42,311 nt of DNA, from the NCBI GenBank assembly GCA_027686065.1, contig JAQCTH010000032.1, forward strand, positions 1-42,311, given 5' to 3'. A program made the position numbers and the translations under genes. Below are positions 18,070 to 25,381 of this stretch, in pieces. Source of the stretch: Clostridiaceae bacterium AF10-41 (GTDB lineage Bacteria > Bacillota > Clostridia > Clostridiales > Clostridiaceae). The notes under the pieces were generated by a model, which saw only the letters and a list, made by a program, of their open reading frames with translations, was not told the DNA's origin and did no database searches. Positions within the stretch are counted from its first letter, which is position 1. The number at the start of each line of letters is the position of its first letter.

Positions 18070-18834
18070 ATGGATAATATATATAAAACAGCAGAAGTAG
18101 CTAAAAAGGTTGGAGTACATTCAAACACTGTCCGTTTGTACGAGAAGCTTAAGTTAATACCAGAGGCAAGTAGATTACCAAATGGTTATAGGTCATTTAC
18201 TGACTATCATATAGAGCAGTTTAATCTTGCTAGAACTGCCTTTAAAGTAGAGATTCTGCAAAATGGACTTAGAAAAAAGATAATAAATATTGTTAAGTTA
18301 TCTGCCAGGGGAGAGTTTCTAGAAGCAATTAATTGTACAAATGACTACATTAATCAAATAAAACAAGAGCAAAAAAATGCAGAAGAAGCTATAGAACTTT
18401 CAAGGAAGCTTTTATTAGGTATAGATGTTAAGGATAATGATATAATTTTCTCAAGAAAGCAAACTGCAGATTATCTAAAAGTAACAATGGATACATTAAG
18501 AAATTGGGAGATGAATGGTTTGCTTACAGTTAAGAGAAAGCAGAATGGATATCGTGTTTATACTGAAAATGATCTTAATAGATTAAAGATAATACGAACA
18601 TTACGTTGTGCTAACTATTCTCTTTCAGCAATTTTAAGAATGATGAATGCATTATCAGAAAGCAAGGATATTGATATTAGAGAGGTGATCAATAAACCAC
18701 AAAAGGGTGAGGATATTATTACATCATGTGACAAACTTCTTACTTCTTTAAGTGATTCAGAAAAAAATGCTTATAGCATATTGAAACAATTAGAATATAT
18801 GAAAAATGAATTCAATATAAACTCTACACTTTAA
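18070..18834 (+). CDS. MerR-family regulator with two DNA-binding domains
   Basis: 254-residue protein with two MerR-type winged helices in tandem. The first (about 5-72) has YKTAEVAKKVGVHSNTVRLYE and NGYRSFTDYHI. The second (about 126-193) has SRKQTADYLKVTMDTLRNWE and NGYRVYTENDL. They are separated by a helical linker and followed by a short helical tail, with no metal-binding cysteines or large ligand domain. Ordinary MerR proteins have one such domain and dimerise through a coiled coil; this one could contact two half-sites alone. A TATAAT (18044-18049) and GGAGGTG (18055-18061) precede the start. An ABC exporter follows after a hairpin, so it probably controls that operon. Confidence 0.88.
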   Translation: MDNIYKTAEVAKKVGVHSNTVRLYEKLKLIPEASRLPNGYRSFTDYHIEQFNLARTAFKVEILQNGLRKKIINIVKLSARGEFLEAINCTNDYINQIKQEQKNAEEAIELSRKLLLGIDVKDNDIIFSRKQTADYLKVTMDTLRNWEMNGLLTVKRKQNGYRVYTENDLNRLKIIRTLRCANYSLSAILRMMNALSESKDIDIREVINKPQKGEDIITSCDKLLTSLSDSEKNAYSILKQLEYMKNEFNINSTL

Positions 18835-18868
18835 CACCAGACTTTGTGCTGGTGTTATTATTTTGTCA
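18833..18868 (+). terminator. intra-operon hairpin, possible attenuator
   Basis: AACACCAG / CTGGTGTT perfect 8-bp stem with an 8-base loop, starting in the stop codon of the MerR gene and followed by ATTATTTTGT. It precedes the ABC ATPase by about 20 bases. The poor U tract suggests partial termination, lowering exporter expression relative to the regulator. Confidence 0.55.
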
Positions 18869-18885
18869 AAAGGAGGTAATAACAT

Positions 18886-19617
18886 ATGGAAGTAATAAAA
18901 GTTAAAAATCTTTATAAATCATATAGTTATGTTCAAGTAGTGAAAGATGTTAGTTTAACAGTTAAGAGAGGTGAGGTATTTGGATTACTTGGGGCTAACG
19001 GCGCAGGAAAGAGTACTATCATAGAATGTATTTTAGGTACAAAGAATTTTGAGAGGGGACAGGTATCTATCCTAGGGATTGATCCTAAAAAAGAAAGAAA
19101 ACAGCTATTTCAGAAGGTTGGGGTACAGTTTCAAGAATCTAATTATCAGGATAGAATTACAGTGAAGGAGTTGTGTGAAATAACAAAAGTTCTTTATAAG
19201 AATCCATTAGATTACAGTAAGTTATTAGAAGAATTTAATCTTAAGGGTAAAGCTAAAAATTTAATAAGTGAACTATCTGGAGGTGAAAAACAAAGGTTAT
19301 TTATTATATTAGCATTAATTCCTAATCCAGAGGTAGTATTTTTAGATGAGCTTACAACAGGATTAGATGCAAGAGCTAGAAGGGATGTGTGGAAGTGTTT
19401 ATTAAATTTAAAGAGGCAAGGACTCACAATACTTTTAACATCTCATTTCATGGATGAAGTTGAAGTTCTGTGCGATAGAATATGTATTTTAAAAAATGGC
19501 GAAATACACTTTTCTGGAACAATTGAAGAAGCGGTGAAGCTAAGTCCATATGAAAAATTTGAGGATGCTTATTTATGGTTTGTAGATGAGGAGGAATTTA
19601 ATGATGGAAATATTTAA
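18886..19617 (+). CDS. ABC exporter ATP-binding protein
   Basis: 243-residue ATPase subunit. Walker A is GANGAGKST (36-44), the Q-loop glutamine is in GVQFQES (79-85), the signature is LSGGEKQR (130-137) and Walker B is VVFLDELT (150-157). TTGLD and the switch His in LLTSHFMDE follow. The Walker B reads DEL where most have DEP. It belongs to the ABC-2 exporter group. GGAGG precedes the ATG 18886. The permease start codon lies inside its last codons, so the two are translationally coupled. Confidence 0.93.
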   Translation: MEVIKVKNLYKSYSYVQVVKDVSLTVKRGEVFGLLGANGAGKSTIIECILGTKNFERGQVSILGIDPKKERKQLFQKVGVQFQESNYQDRITVKELCEITKVLYKNPLDYSKLLEEFNLKGKAKNLISELSGGEKQRLFIILALIPNPEVVFLDELTTGLDARARRDVWKCLLNLKRQGLTILLTSHFMDEVEVLCDRICILKNGEIHFSGTIEEAVKLSPYEKFEDAYLWFVDEEEFNDGNI

Positions 19618-20347
19618 AACAATGCTAAAAACAGAACTAAAACTATCACTAAGAGGTATGGATATGTTCATTTTTGCAATCTGTATGCCAGTAGTAGTAA
19701 CTATTATTTTAGGAGTTATTTATGGAGATAAACCTGCATTTCCTGGAGCAGATTTTACATTTATGGAACAATCCTTTGCAGCTGTATCAACAATTGCAAT
19801 ATGTGCAGGTGGTGTTATGGGGTTGCCATTAGTATTATCTGAGTATCGTCACAGAAAAATATTAAAAAGATTTAGGGTAACGCCAGTTAGTCCATCTATG
19901 ATTTTAGCAGTGGAAGGAGTAGTATATGCCTTATACGCTATTGTTTCATTAGCACTTGTTTATTTAACAGCAAAAGTATTTTTCAAGTTTGAACTTAGAG
20001 GTTCATGGATAAATTTTCTAGGAGCATATTTATTGGTAATGATATCAATATTCAGTATTGGATTTATGGTTGGTGGAATAGCAAGAAATACTAAAATAGC
20101 AGGTGTCATTGCAAGTATTTTATATTTTCCTATGCTTATATTTTCAGGAGCAACATTACCATATGAGGTTATGCCAATAGCACTTCAGAAAGCATCAGAT
20201 ATCTTACCATTAACTCAAGGGATAAAGCTTTTAAAAAGTGCATCACTTAATTTAAGTATCGATAATGCAATGCTTCCAATTTTAGTTATAAGTGTACTTG
20301 CTGTGATATGTATTGGAGTATCTATTAAATTTTTTAGGTGGGAGTAA
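19601..20347 (+). CDS. ABC-2 type exporter permease
   Basis: Membrane partner of the preceding ATPase, 248 residues with six hydrophobic segments. The coupling region LSEYRHRKILKRFRVTPVSP (about 83-102) and the loop with FSGATLPYEVMP (about 178-189) are typical ABC-2 features. I choose ATG 19601, with AGGAGG at 19589-19594 just upstream. An in-frame ATG at 19586 lacks a ribosome site, and ATG 19604 is equally possible. It overlaps the ATPase gene by 17 bases. A single permease suggests a homodimeric exporter. Substrate unknown. Confidence 0.9.
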   Translation: MMEIFKTMLKTELKLSLRGMDMFIFAICMPVVVTIILGVIYGDKPAFPGADFTFMEQSFAAVSTIAICAGGVMGLPLVLSEYRHRKILKRFRVTPVSPSMILAVEGVVYALYAIVSLALVYLTAKVFFKFELRGSWINFLGAYLLVMISIFSIGFMVGGIARNTKIAGVIASILYFPMLIFSGATLPYEVMPIALQKASDILPLTQGIKLLKSASLNLSIDNAMLPILVISVLAVICIGVSIKFFRWE

Positions 20348-20448
20348 TTTAAACAAGTTTCAAAATCTTTGATTTATTTTGCAAAGCAAAATTAAGAATG
20401 AAAAATGAAGGGTGCTGATTGTATGATTAAACATAGGACTTTAATATG

Positions 20449-20829
20449 TGTTCTATAAGTGTAATATTATGTTAATAAATGAAATATATGCTATAATTGA
20501 AGTGAAGGATATTATAAAGTTGATAAGCAATCAAATTATGCAAGATGGTTACCATGAGGCTTTGATAATAAAAAACTAACTGCTTTCACAAAGACACAAT
20601 ATCAATCAATAGTAAAAGGCAGTTTAGAAAATAAAAGAAACAATATATTAGAGTACTTAAATAATTTAGATGAAAATGTTAACTTAATATAACAGAGATT
20701 GTATGATAATGAACTTGATATAGATAGAGTATTTTTAAATATAACAGGTTTAGAATTAGGTTCTATAATTAGTTTAATGAAATAAAGTCAAATCCAGTAC
20801 TAGCAGGAACTAACTCACTTGATGAAAAC
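20449..20829 (+). pseudogene. decayed partial copy of the SIR2-like gene, with its promoter
   Basis: The first 70 bases repeat the promoter region of the gene at 15254 (15170-15240). From 20519 the sequence corresponds to codon 47 onward of that gene: VDKQSNYARWLP, then a stop (20555-20557), then GFDNKKLTAFTKTQY. About 150 bases holding the ribosome site and first 46 codons are deleted. A second in-frame stop lies at 20690-20692, and the frame is lost after GLELG. Recognisable similarity fades near 20829, roughly codon 155 of the intact gene. Nucleotide identity is high in the middle, so the duplication is not ancient. It accounts for most of the 504-base gap between the exporter and the next gene; the other 100 bases (20348-20448) hold nothing I recognise. 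Confidence 0.9.
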
Positions 20830-20851
20830 AAAAAGGAGGGGAAGTGCTTAA

Positions 20852-21166
20852 ATGGAAGATATCAAAATCGGATCATTTTTATATTTTGGAGACAGCAGCG
20901 AAAAACTACAAAATCAGAGTAAAAAACAAAATTATTGGTTTCAAAGAAAAGACGAGAACGACAATAAGAGAATAGCAAAGTTTAAGGGTTATGATTATTG
21001 GTGGTGGCTTCGGTCGCCTGGCCGTATTAATCGTGTTGCTGCATATGTTCATGGTAACCCAGGTGGTTGTGTGGGGATTAATGGAAATAGTGTATTCTTT
21101 CGTAGTTTTGGAGCAGAACGAGATGGTGGTGTCCGTCCCGCTTTGTGGTTGAAGCTGGAATTGTAA
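20852..21166 (+). CDS. short DUF6273-domain protein
   Basis: 104 residues. The C-terminal half shows the DUF6273 pattern: YDYWWWLRSPGR (48-59), then VAAYVHGNPG, and the ending GGVRPALWL. The N-terminal KIGSFLYFGD resembles the start of that domain, but the usual middle is shorter, so this may be a trimmed form. The domain is common in Firmicutes and is of unknown function. AAAGGAGGGG precedes the ATG. The second half uses CGG, TCG, CGT and GGC codons that are rare in neighbours, and its base composition is clearly richer in G+C, which suggests transfer. No signal peptide or membrane segment. Confidence 0.72.
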   Translation: MEDIKIGSFLYFGDSSEKLQNQSKKQNYWFQRKDENDNKRIAKFKGYDYWWWLRSPGRINRVAAYVHGNPGGCVGINGNSVFFRSFGAERDGGVRPALWLKLEL

Positions 21167-21238
21167 ATCTTAGGTCACTTTTAAAGTGATTTAACTATAA
21201 TCACAACATAAAACAATTAAGTTTAAAGGAGAATTAAA

Positions 21239-21715
21239 ATGAGTAAATATGAAAATGCGATGAAACTTATAGAAGAACGTTGTGGAAATGGCAAAGAGGA
21301 AGTTATCGCCCTTGCAACAATATCACTATCCTTAAACACTGTCGGTAATCCTCGTCCTGCTGTCCGTATGGTATGTGCTTATTATGAAGACTGCACTTTT
21401 TATGTTTCTACTGATGTAACAAAAAATAAGATGCTACAAATTGAGAAGAATAACGAGGTTTCCGTTGGTGGTTTAGGGTGGTATACTTTCCAGGGCACAG
21501 CTGAAAATCTCGGTTGGGTCAAGGATGAGAAGAACAGAGAAATTAGAGCGAAATTTAAAAAAGTTTTTGATTGGTTCGATGAAGTTGGCGACGAAGATAA
21601 TCCTAACTCAATTGTCTTGCGTATTTCTCTTACAGAGGGTACAATTATAGACAACGAAAAAAAATATGGTGAACATATTTATGAAATTGATTTCATAAAT
21701 AAAACAGCGAAATAA
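21239..21715 (+). CDS. pyridoxamine 5'-phosphate oxidase-fold flavoprotein
   Basis: 158-residue protein of the PNPOx-like split-barrel family, whose members bind FMN or F420 and reduce or bind small molecules. Visible features are the N-terminal helix, IALATISLSLNTVGNPRPAVRMVCAYY cut here as two strands (about 23-49), FYVSTDVTKNKMLQI (54-68) and the strand pair NNEVSVGG and TFQGTAEN (71-89). It is too divergent from PdxH to call a pyridoxine enzyme. Codon use (CGT, GCC, CTC) resembles the preceding DUF6273 gene more than the surrounding genome. AAAGGAG precedes the ATG and a strong terminator follows. Confidence 0.85.
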   Translation: MSKYENAMKLIEERCGNGKEEVIALATISLSLNTVGNPRPAVRMVCAYYEDCTFYVSTDVTKNKMLQIEKNNEVSVGGLGWYTFQGTAENLGWVKDEKNREIRAKFKKVFDWFDEVGDEDNPNSIVLRISLTEGTIIDNEKKYGEHIYEIDFINKTAK

Positions 21716-21765
21716 ACCCATAAAGAGTATGAGAAATTAAGCATAGTAAAGTTATCTTTACCTTG

Positions 21766-21820
21766 AATACGACCATCTGTAGATAGTTTAAAGGGCTATT
21801 TACAGGTGGTTGTATTTTTT
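21766..21820 (+). terminator. rho-independent terminator
   Basis: Long stem AATACGACCATCTGTA / TACAGGTGGTTGTATT, extended by ATAG / CTAT, and a T run of six. It ends the PNPOx-fold gene. It is the strongest feature in the 360-base gap at 21716-22075, whose other contents are the dyad at 21912 and the PadR control region. Confidence 0.88.
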
Positions 21821-21911
21821 ATGATTGAAACTTTGAAAAAGCAAATAGAAAGATAAAACCAACTAAAATTTAGAATACTTTAAATATTGTATAGAAAAGA
21901 GAAAATAGTGC

Positions 21912-21937
21912 TAACCAACAGTAGTTAATGTTGGTTA
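21912..21937. promoter_or_regulatory. orphan 26-bp dyad, candidate operator
   Basis: TAACCAACA-N8-TGTTGGTTA has perfect 9-bp arms and no T run after it. Its AACC/GGTT arms resemble operators of TetR-like regulators. It lies 60 bases upstream of the PadR promoter and next to no other gene start. Confidence 0.45.
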
Positions 21938-21995
21938 ATAAAAAACTAAAATTATGAGTACTTGTATGAGTTTACAAAATAGTATATGTGAATAT

Positions 21996-22054
21996 TTGAC
22001 AACTATATCATTTATTGATATATTATATTTAATGATATATCAATAAATGATATA
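21996..22054 (+). promoter_or_regulatory. PadR promoter with two TATATCA-N5-TGATATA operators
   Basis: A -35 TTGACA (21996-22001) and a -10 TATATT (22019-22024) are 17 bases apart. Two 19-bp palindromes TATATCA-N5-TGATATA lie at 22004-22022 and 22036-22054. The first fills the spacer and -10, the second the transcription start region. They are also inverted repeats of each other with 20-bp perfect arms, and their centres are 32 bases (about three helical turns) apart. This geometry fits cooperative repression by the PadR protein encoded next. Confidence 0.75.
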
Positions 22055-22075
22055 TATAATAGAAAGGAGAATTTT

Positions 22076-22396
22076 ATGCCAAGAAAAGATTCTATTGATA
22101 TTGGGGAACTAACAGATTCTGCTTTTTATATTTTATCTAGTGTTATTGAGGAAAAGCACGGATACCTAATTATGAAAACTATTGAGAACTTTACTAATAA
22201 TGAAGTTACCATTGGTCCTGCATCACTTTATACAACACTGAAAAAGCTTTTATTAGCAGATTTAGTGGAGTTAAGTTCTGACACAGATGATAATAAAAAA
22301 GTATATAAAATAACAAATAAAGGACGAGAGATGCTTATAAAAGAGATTGAGCGTAAAAAACAGATGGTTAAATTTGCTGAAAATTTTTTGGGTTAG
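22076..22396 (+). CDS. PadR-family transcriptional regulator
   Basis: 106-residue winged-helix repressor of the short PadR-s2 type. Helices start with LTDSAFYILSSVIEEKHGY. The recognition segment is IGPASLYTTLKKLLLADLVE, the wing is DDNKKVYKITNKGREML, and a single C-terminal helix serves dimerisation. AAAGGAG precedes ATG 22076. It probably represses its own promoter through the palindromes just upstream. The DUF2812 membrane protein that follows 15 bases later is its standard partner in Firmicutes. Confidence 0.93.
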   Translation: MPRKDSIDIGELTDSAFYILSSVIEEKHGYLIMKTIENFTNNEVTIGPASLYTTLKKLLLADLVELSSDTDDNKKVYKITNKGREMLIKEIERKKQMVKFAENFLG

Positions 22397-22411
22397 GAAA
22401 GGGTGATATTC

Positions 22412-23140
22412 TTGAAAAGTAAATATATAATGATTAATGGTCTTGCTTTTAGTGAAGAAAGCGATATGGAAAAATTAAAAGATTATGCACGTCAAGGGTG
22501 GATATTAGAAGACATAGTAGGTGGTTTTTTCTATAAACTAAAAAAAGATAATCCTCAAAATATAGTATATAGTTTAGATTATCAATCGGATGCAGATGGA
22601 GAGTATTTTAGTATATTTAAAGAAGCGGGGTGGGAACTTGTTCTTTCCGTAAATAATCAAATGCATATTTTTTTAGCGCAAGCTGGTACTAAGCCTATTT
22701 ATAGTGATAGTAAAACGGAAATAGATAAATATACCCGTGTGAGAAATCAAACAAGAAGAGGAACAATTTATTCTTTAATAATAGCTATAGTATTAATAAG
22801 CTTATTAGTTATTTCTGCAATTACTATAAGATCTATATTTCTAATTATATTAGGAATATTAGTAATTGATATTTTCATATTTATCTTTAATTTTATGCCT
22901 TACTTAGCGTATAACTCTAGAATTAAACAAATAAACAGGTATGGTAGATGTAAAAGTGAAGCAGCAAATAACAAAATCACATGGAAGTTATATGCAATTG
23001 CAGGTGTTCTATGGTTAGCTATAGGAATATGGCATTTAATTGGGAAACTATATTTTTCTGCAATATTTCTTATAATTTTTGGTGCTTATTTTATTTTTTC
23101 AAGTTCAGCCTACTTTAAGAAATATAAAAAGTCTCTCTAA
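22412..23140 (+). CDS. DUF2812 membrane protein
   Basis: 242 residues. The N-terminal DUF2812 domain (about 5-85) begins with a conserved loop around YIMINGLAFSEESDMEKL, contains ARQGWILEDIVGGFFYKL and ends near WELVLSVNNQMHIFLA. Four hydrophobic helices follow (about 118-137, 140-165, 191-211 and 215-234). Function is unknown; members are regularly encoded behind PadR regulators. I choose the TTG at 22412, with AAAGGGTG 8 bases before it, over the GTG at 22403, which lies within that ribosome site. Confidence 0.85.
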   Translation: MKSKYIMINGLAFSEESDMEKLKDYARQGWILEDIVGGFFYKLKKDNPQNIVYSLDYQSDADGEYFSIFKEAGWELVLSVNNQMHIFLAQAGTKPIYSDSKTEIDKYTRVRNQTRRGTIYSLIIAIVLISLLVISAITIRSIFLIILGILVIDIFIFIFNFMPYLAYNSRIKQINRYGRCKSEAANNKITWKLYAIAGVLWLAIGIWHLIGKLYFSAIFLIIFGAYFIFSSSAYFKKYKKSL

Positions 23141-23318
23141 ATTTTATTCAAAATATTTTAAATGTAAAAATATCATTTGAAAGTAATATATAGAAGCGTA
23201 TCATAAATGAAATTTTTACTAAACTTGTAATATTCTACTTTTACTCTACCGATTCTACCAATGATGGGTTTCGATATATTAACTTTGGAATTATTATAAT
23301 ATCAAAGGTGGTGTAATC

Positions 23319-23807
23319 ATGGATACAAAAAAAATCGGAGAATTTATATCAGATGCTAGAAAAAAGAAAAAACTTACACAAGCAGAACTGGGAGAATATC
23401 TTAATGTAACTGATAAAGCTGTTTCAAAATGGGAGTGTGGTAAGTGTCTACCAGATAGTTCATTATTTGAAGAGATAAGTAAAGTATTAGAAGTTTCAAT
23501 GATTGAATTATTAAAAGGAGAATATATTGAACAAGAAAATGCAGAAGTAGAAAGTAATAAAACTATAAACTCATTGCTTAATGAGATTAAAAAGTTAAAG
23601 AGAAATGAATCTTTGGTTGGAGCTTTATGTGCTATATTAATATCATTTATTACAGCAATTTATTCTGTTATATGGGAACCAGGTGAAAAAGCTTATCAAC
23701 AATTTTTTTCAGGATTTATTGAAGCTATCAGTGGTAGCTGCCTTATTATAGGAATAATTCTTATATTCTATACATGGGTAAAATACTCTGAAAAAAATTC
23801 TAAATAA
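23319..23807 (+). CDS. membrane-bound XRE-family regulator
   Basis: 162 residues. Residues 5-62 are an XRE helix-turn-helix with KKKKLTQAELGEYLNVTDKA and VSKWECGKCLPD. A charged linker (65-97) leads to two hydrophobic helices (about 98-118 and 131-153), so the DNA-binding domain is tethered to the membrane. Such proteins are common in Clostridia and usually sense a membrane or envelope signal that has not been identified. A TATAAT at 23295-23300 and an AAAGGTGGTG ribosome site precede the ATG. It is a single-gene unit with a terminator downstream. Confidence 0.88.
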   Translation: MDTKKIGEFISDARKKKKLTQAELGEYLNVTDKAVSKWECGKCLPDSSLFEEISKVLEVSMIELLKGEYIEQENAEVESNKTINSLLNEIKKLKRNESLVGALCAILISFITAIYSVIWEPGEKAYQQFFSGFIEAISGSCLIIGIILIFYTWVKYSEKNSK

Positions 23808-23933
23808 TAAGTAGATTATAAATTAACTCTAATGGAGCTGTCGAATAGACAGCCCAATCAAGAATTAATAATTAAAAGTGGATAGTTATTTTTAGTAATT
23901 TGTTCAAAGTTACTGAAAATAACTTAGTTTTGA

Positions 23934-23956
23934 AAACTCCTAAGGGAGTTTTTTTC
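23934..23956 (+). terminator. short rho-independent terminator between convergent genes
   Basis: AAACTCC-TAAG-GGAGTTT followed by TTTTT. It touches the stop codon of the convergent alkC gene. On the minus strand the same stem is followed by a shorter T stretch, so it may serve both sides. A second hairpin, GCTGTC-GAATA-GACAGC, lies upstream near 23837-23853 without a T run. Confidence 0.75.
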
Positions 23957-25067
23957 ATTTTTTACTTTCTATAATATTTAGTGTACTGTGAGCAATTTCT
24001 ATCCCATTTAAAAGTAGTGTAAATTTATGAATACCAGGATAATGTTTACGTGTAGTAAGATTTGCAAAGCTGTGAGTGCGTCTTCCTGATAAATGTTCAC
24101 CACCTGATACAGTTTTATCTGACAAGAGAAACAACTTACGAGATAAGCGAGAATTTGATTTTATAAAGTCAATACCATACTCTAAACGGATATGTGCAGG
24201 CGTATTACGTACTATATCCATTGAGTAATTAAGCTCACAGTTATCTCCTATTTTAAGTTCCTTTGGAGTAACATTAAAAATTACATTCTTAAATAAAGGA
24301 TTTTCATCAGAAAAATCTGTATAACCAAAGAGATCTAATGCTATAGGATTTGCATTTCGTATTAGAGTACGACAACCTTTTCGAAGAATCCAATTTGTTT
24401 CAGAACTATAGCCTATCCATTTTTTCACTAGTTCTATAACAATTTCAGGATTATCTTTTGAAATGTCATTTAGGTTGTTGGCTACACTTTTGCGTACATA
24501 AAGTGATGTGTCTTGCATAAGGTTTTCCAAAATTTTTAAAATTGATGATGGATCATTTTTAAACATAGGAAGTGATGTTCCCCATGGAAGACGGGGACGA
24601 CAGCCTTCACTGGAAAAGCGACGAATATGTTCATTTTTATGCAATGACCATTTAAACATATAGTCCATTACACGCTCAGGATCATTTAGTAAAAAGGGTC
24701 GAATAGCGAACTCTGATGATGACTGCTCTGTAAAATGTTCTAAGGCATTCATTGAAAGTTCAAAGTGTTTTTTATCCTGTCCATAAGTAGCAACAAAGTC
24801 AGGAAAAAATAAATATGGAAATCCAACACAGTCTTCATTTATTAAAAATAAAATTTGTAGAGCGTCTTCAAAATCCTTTGGAAGATATTCGCCTAATTTC
24901 TCTGCGATTTTATGTATTCTGGCTTTTAACTCTAATTCAGCCCATGGAGGGGATAAAACACAAGCTGTAAACAGCTCTGAATTAAATTCTGTATAGACTT
25001 TATGAACTTTATCTCCAAAGTCCTTTAAAAATTCACTTGAATAAATATTTTTTAATGGTTCACTCAT
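23955..25067 (-). CDS. alkC: DNA alkylation repair protein AlkC-type
   Basis: 370 residues. Residues about 1-260 are HEAT-like helical repeats of the AlkC/AlkD superfamily, DNA glycosylases that remove 3-methyladenine and 3-methylcytosine. The family-defining block SSEGCRPRLPWG lies at residues 152-163. Residues about 265-370 form a beta-rich, Ig-like tail, the extra domain that distinguishes AlkC from AlkD. Both parts are complete. The only in-frame ATG is at 25067. Its AGGAGA site is 13 bases away, longer than usual, so translation may be modest. It is divergent from the BceR-like regulator. Confidence 0.9.
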   Translation of the reverse strand: MSEPLKNIYSSEFLKDFGDKVHKVYTEFNSELFTACVLSPPWAELELKARIHKIAEKLGEYLPKDFEDALQILFLINEDCVGFPYLFFPDFVATYGQDKKHFELSMNALEHFTEQSSSEFAIRPFLLNDPERVMDYMFKWSLHKNEHIRRFSSEGCRPRLPWGTSLPMFKNDPSSILKILENLMQDTSLYVRKSVANNLNDISKDNPEIVIELVKKWIGYSSETNWILRKGCRTLIRNANPIALDLFGYTDFSDENPLFKNVIFNVTPKELKIGDNCELNYSMDIVRNTPAHIRLEYGIDFIKSNSRLSRKLFLLSDKTVSGGEHLSGRRTHSFANLTTRKHYPGIHKFTLLLNGIEIAHSTLNIIESKK

Positions 25068-25381
25068 AACTAATTTTCATTCTCCTTCAAATTCTTTGTT
25101 TATATTAAATAATGATGATTTACTTAGCATATTTTCTAAACGCATAGAAGTTTCATCTAAAAGTATAAACTATATAACTTGACAGCGTAATGTCATATTA
25201 TGTGATTTTTAAGTAAAAATATGCGATATTCTTTTCACAATTTTCTATAAACAATATTTCTAAATAACGGGTACAATTATGCAAATATCAAATACAACTT
25301 TTAAGGAAAACTTTATTATTCATAACTATCTAATAATAGTATAATAAAATTAAGAATAACTATAGTAAGGATTTGTTAAAT
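25068..25381. other. intergenic region between alkC and the BceRS-type genes
   Basis: About 314 bases between divergent genes with no reading frame of note. On the plus strand TATAAT at 25340-25345 is the best -10 for the response regulator, with a poor -35. A TTGACA at 25179-25184 has no -10 at normal distance and overlaps a short GACA-N6-TGTC dyad. No Bce-box was found here, unlike upstream of the ABC genes. Confidence 0.5.

Noticed and set aside
21174..21208. TCACTTTTAAAGTGA palindrome and overlapping GTGATT / AATCAC stem between the DUF6273 and PNPOx-fold genes
   Set aside because: Stems are short, the first has almost no loop, and there is no T tail; riboswitch or terminator calls are not supported.
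25179..25201. TTGACA with a following TATTAT between alkC and the response regulator
   Set aside because: Spacing is only 11 bases, too short for a promoter.
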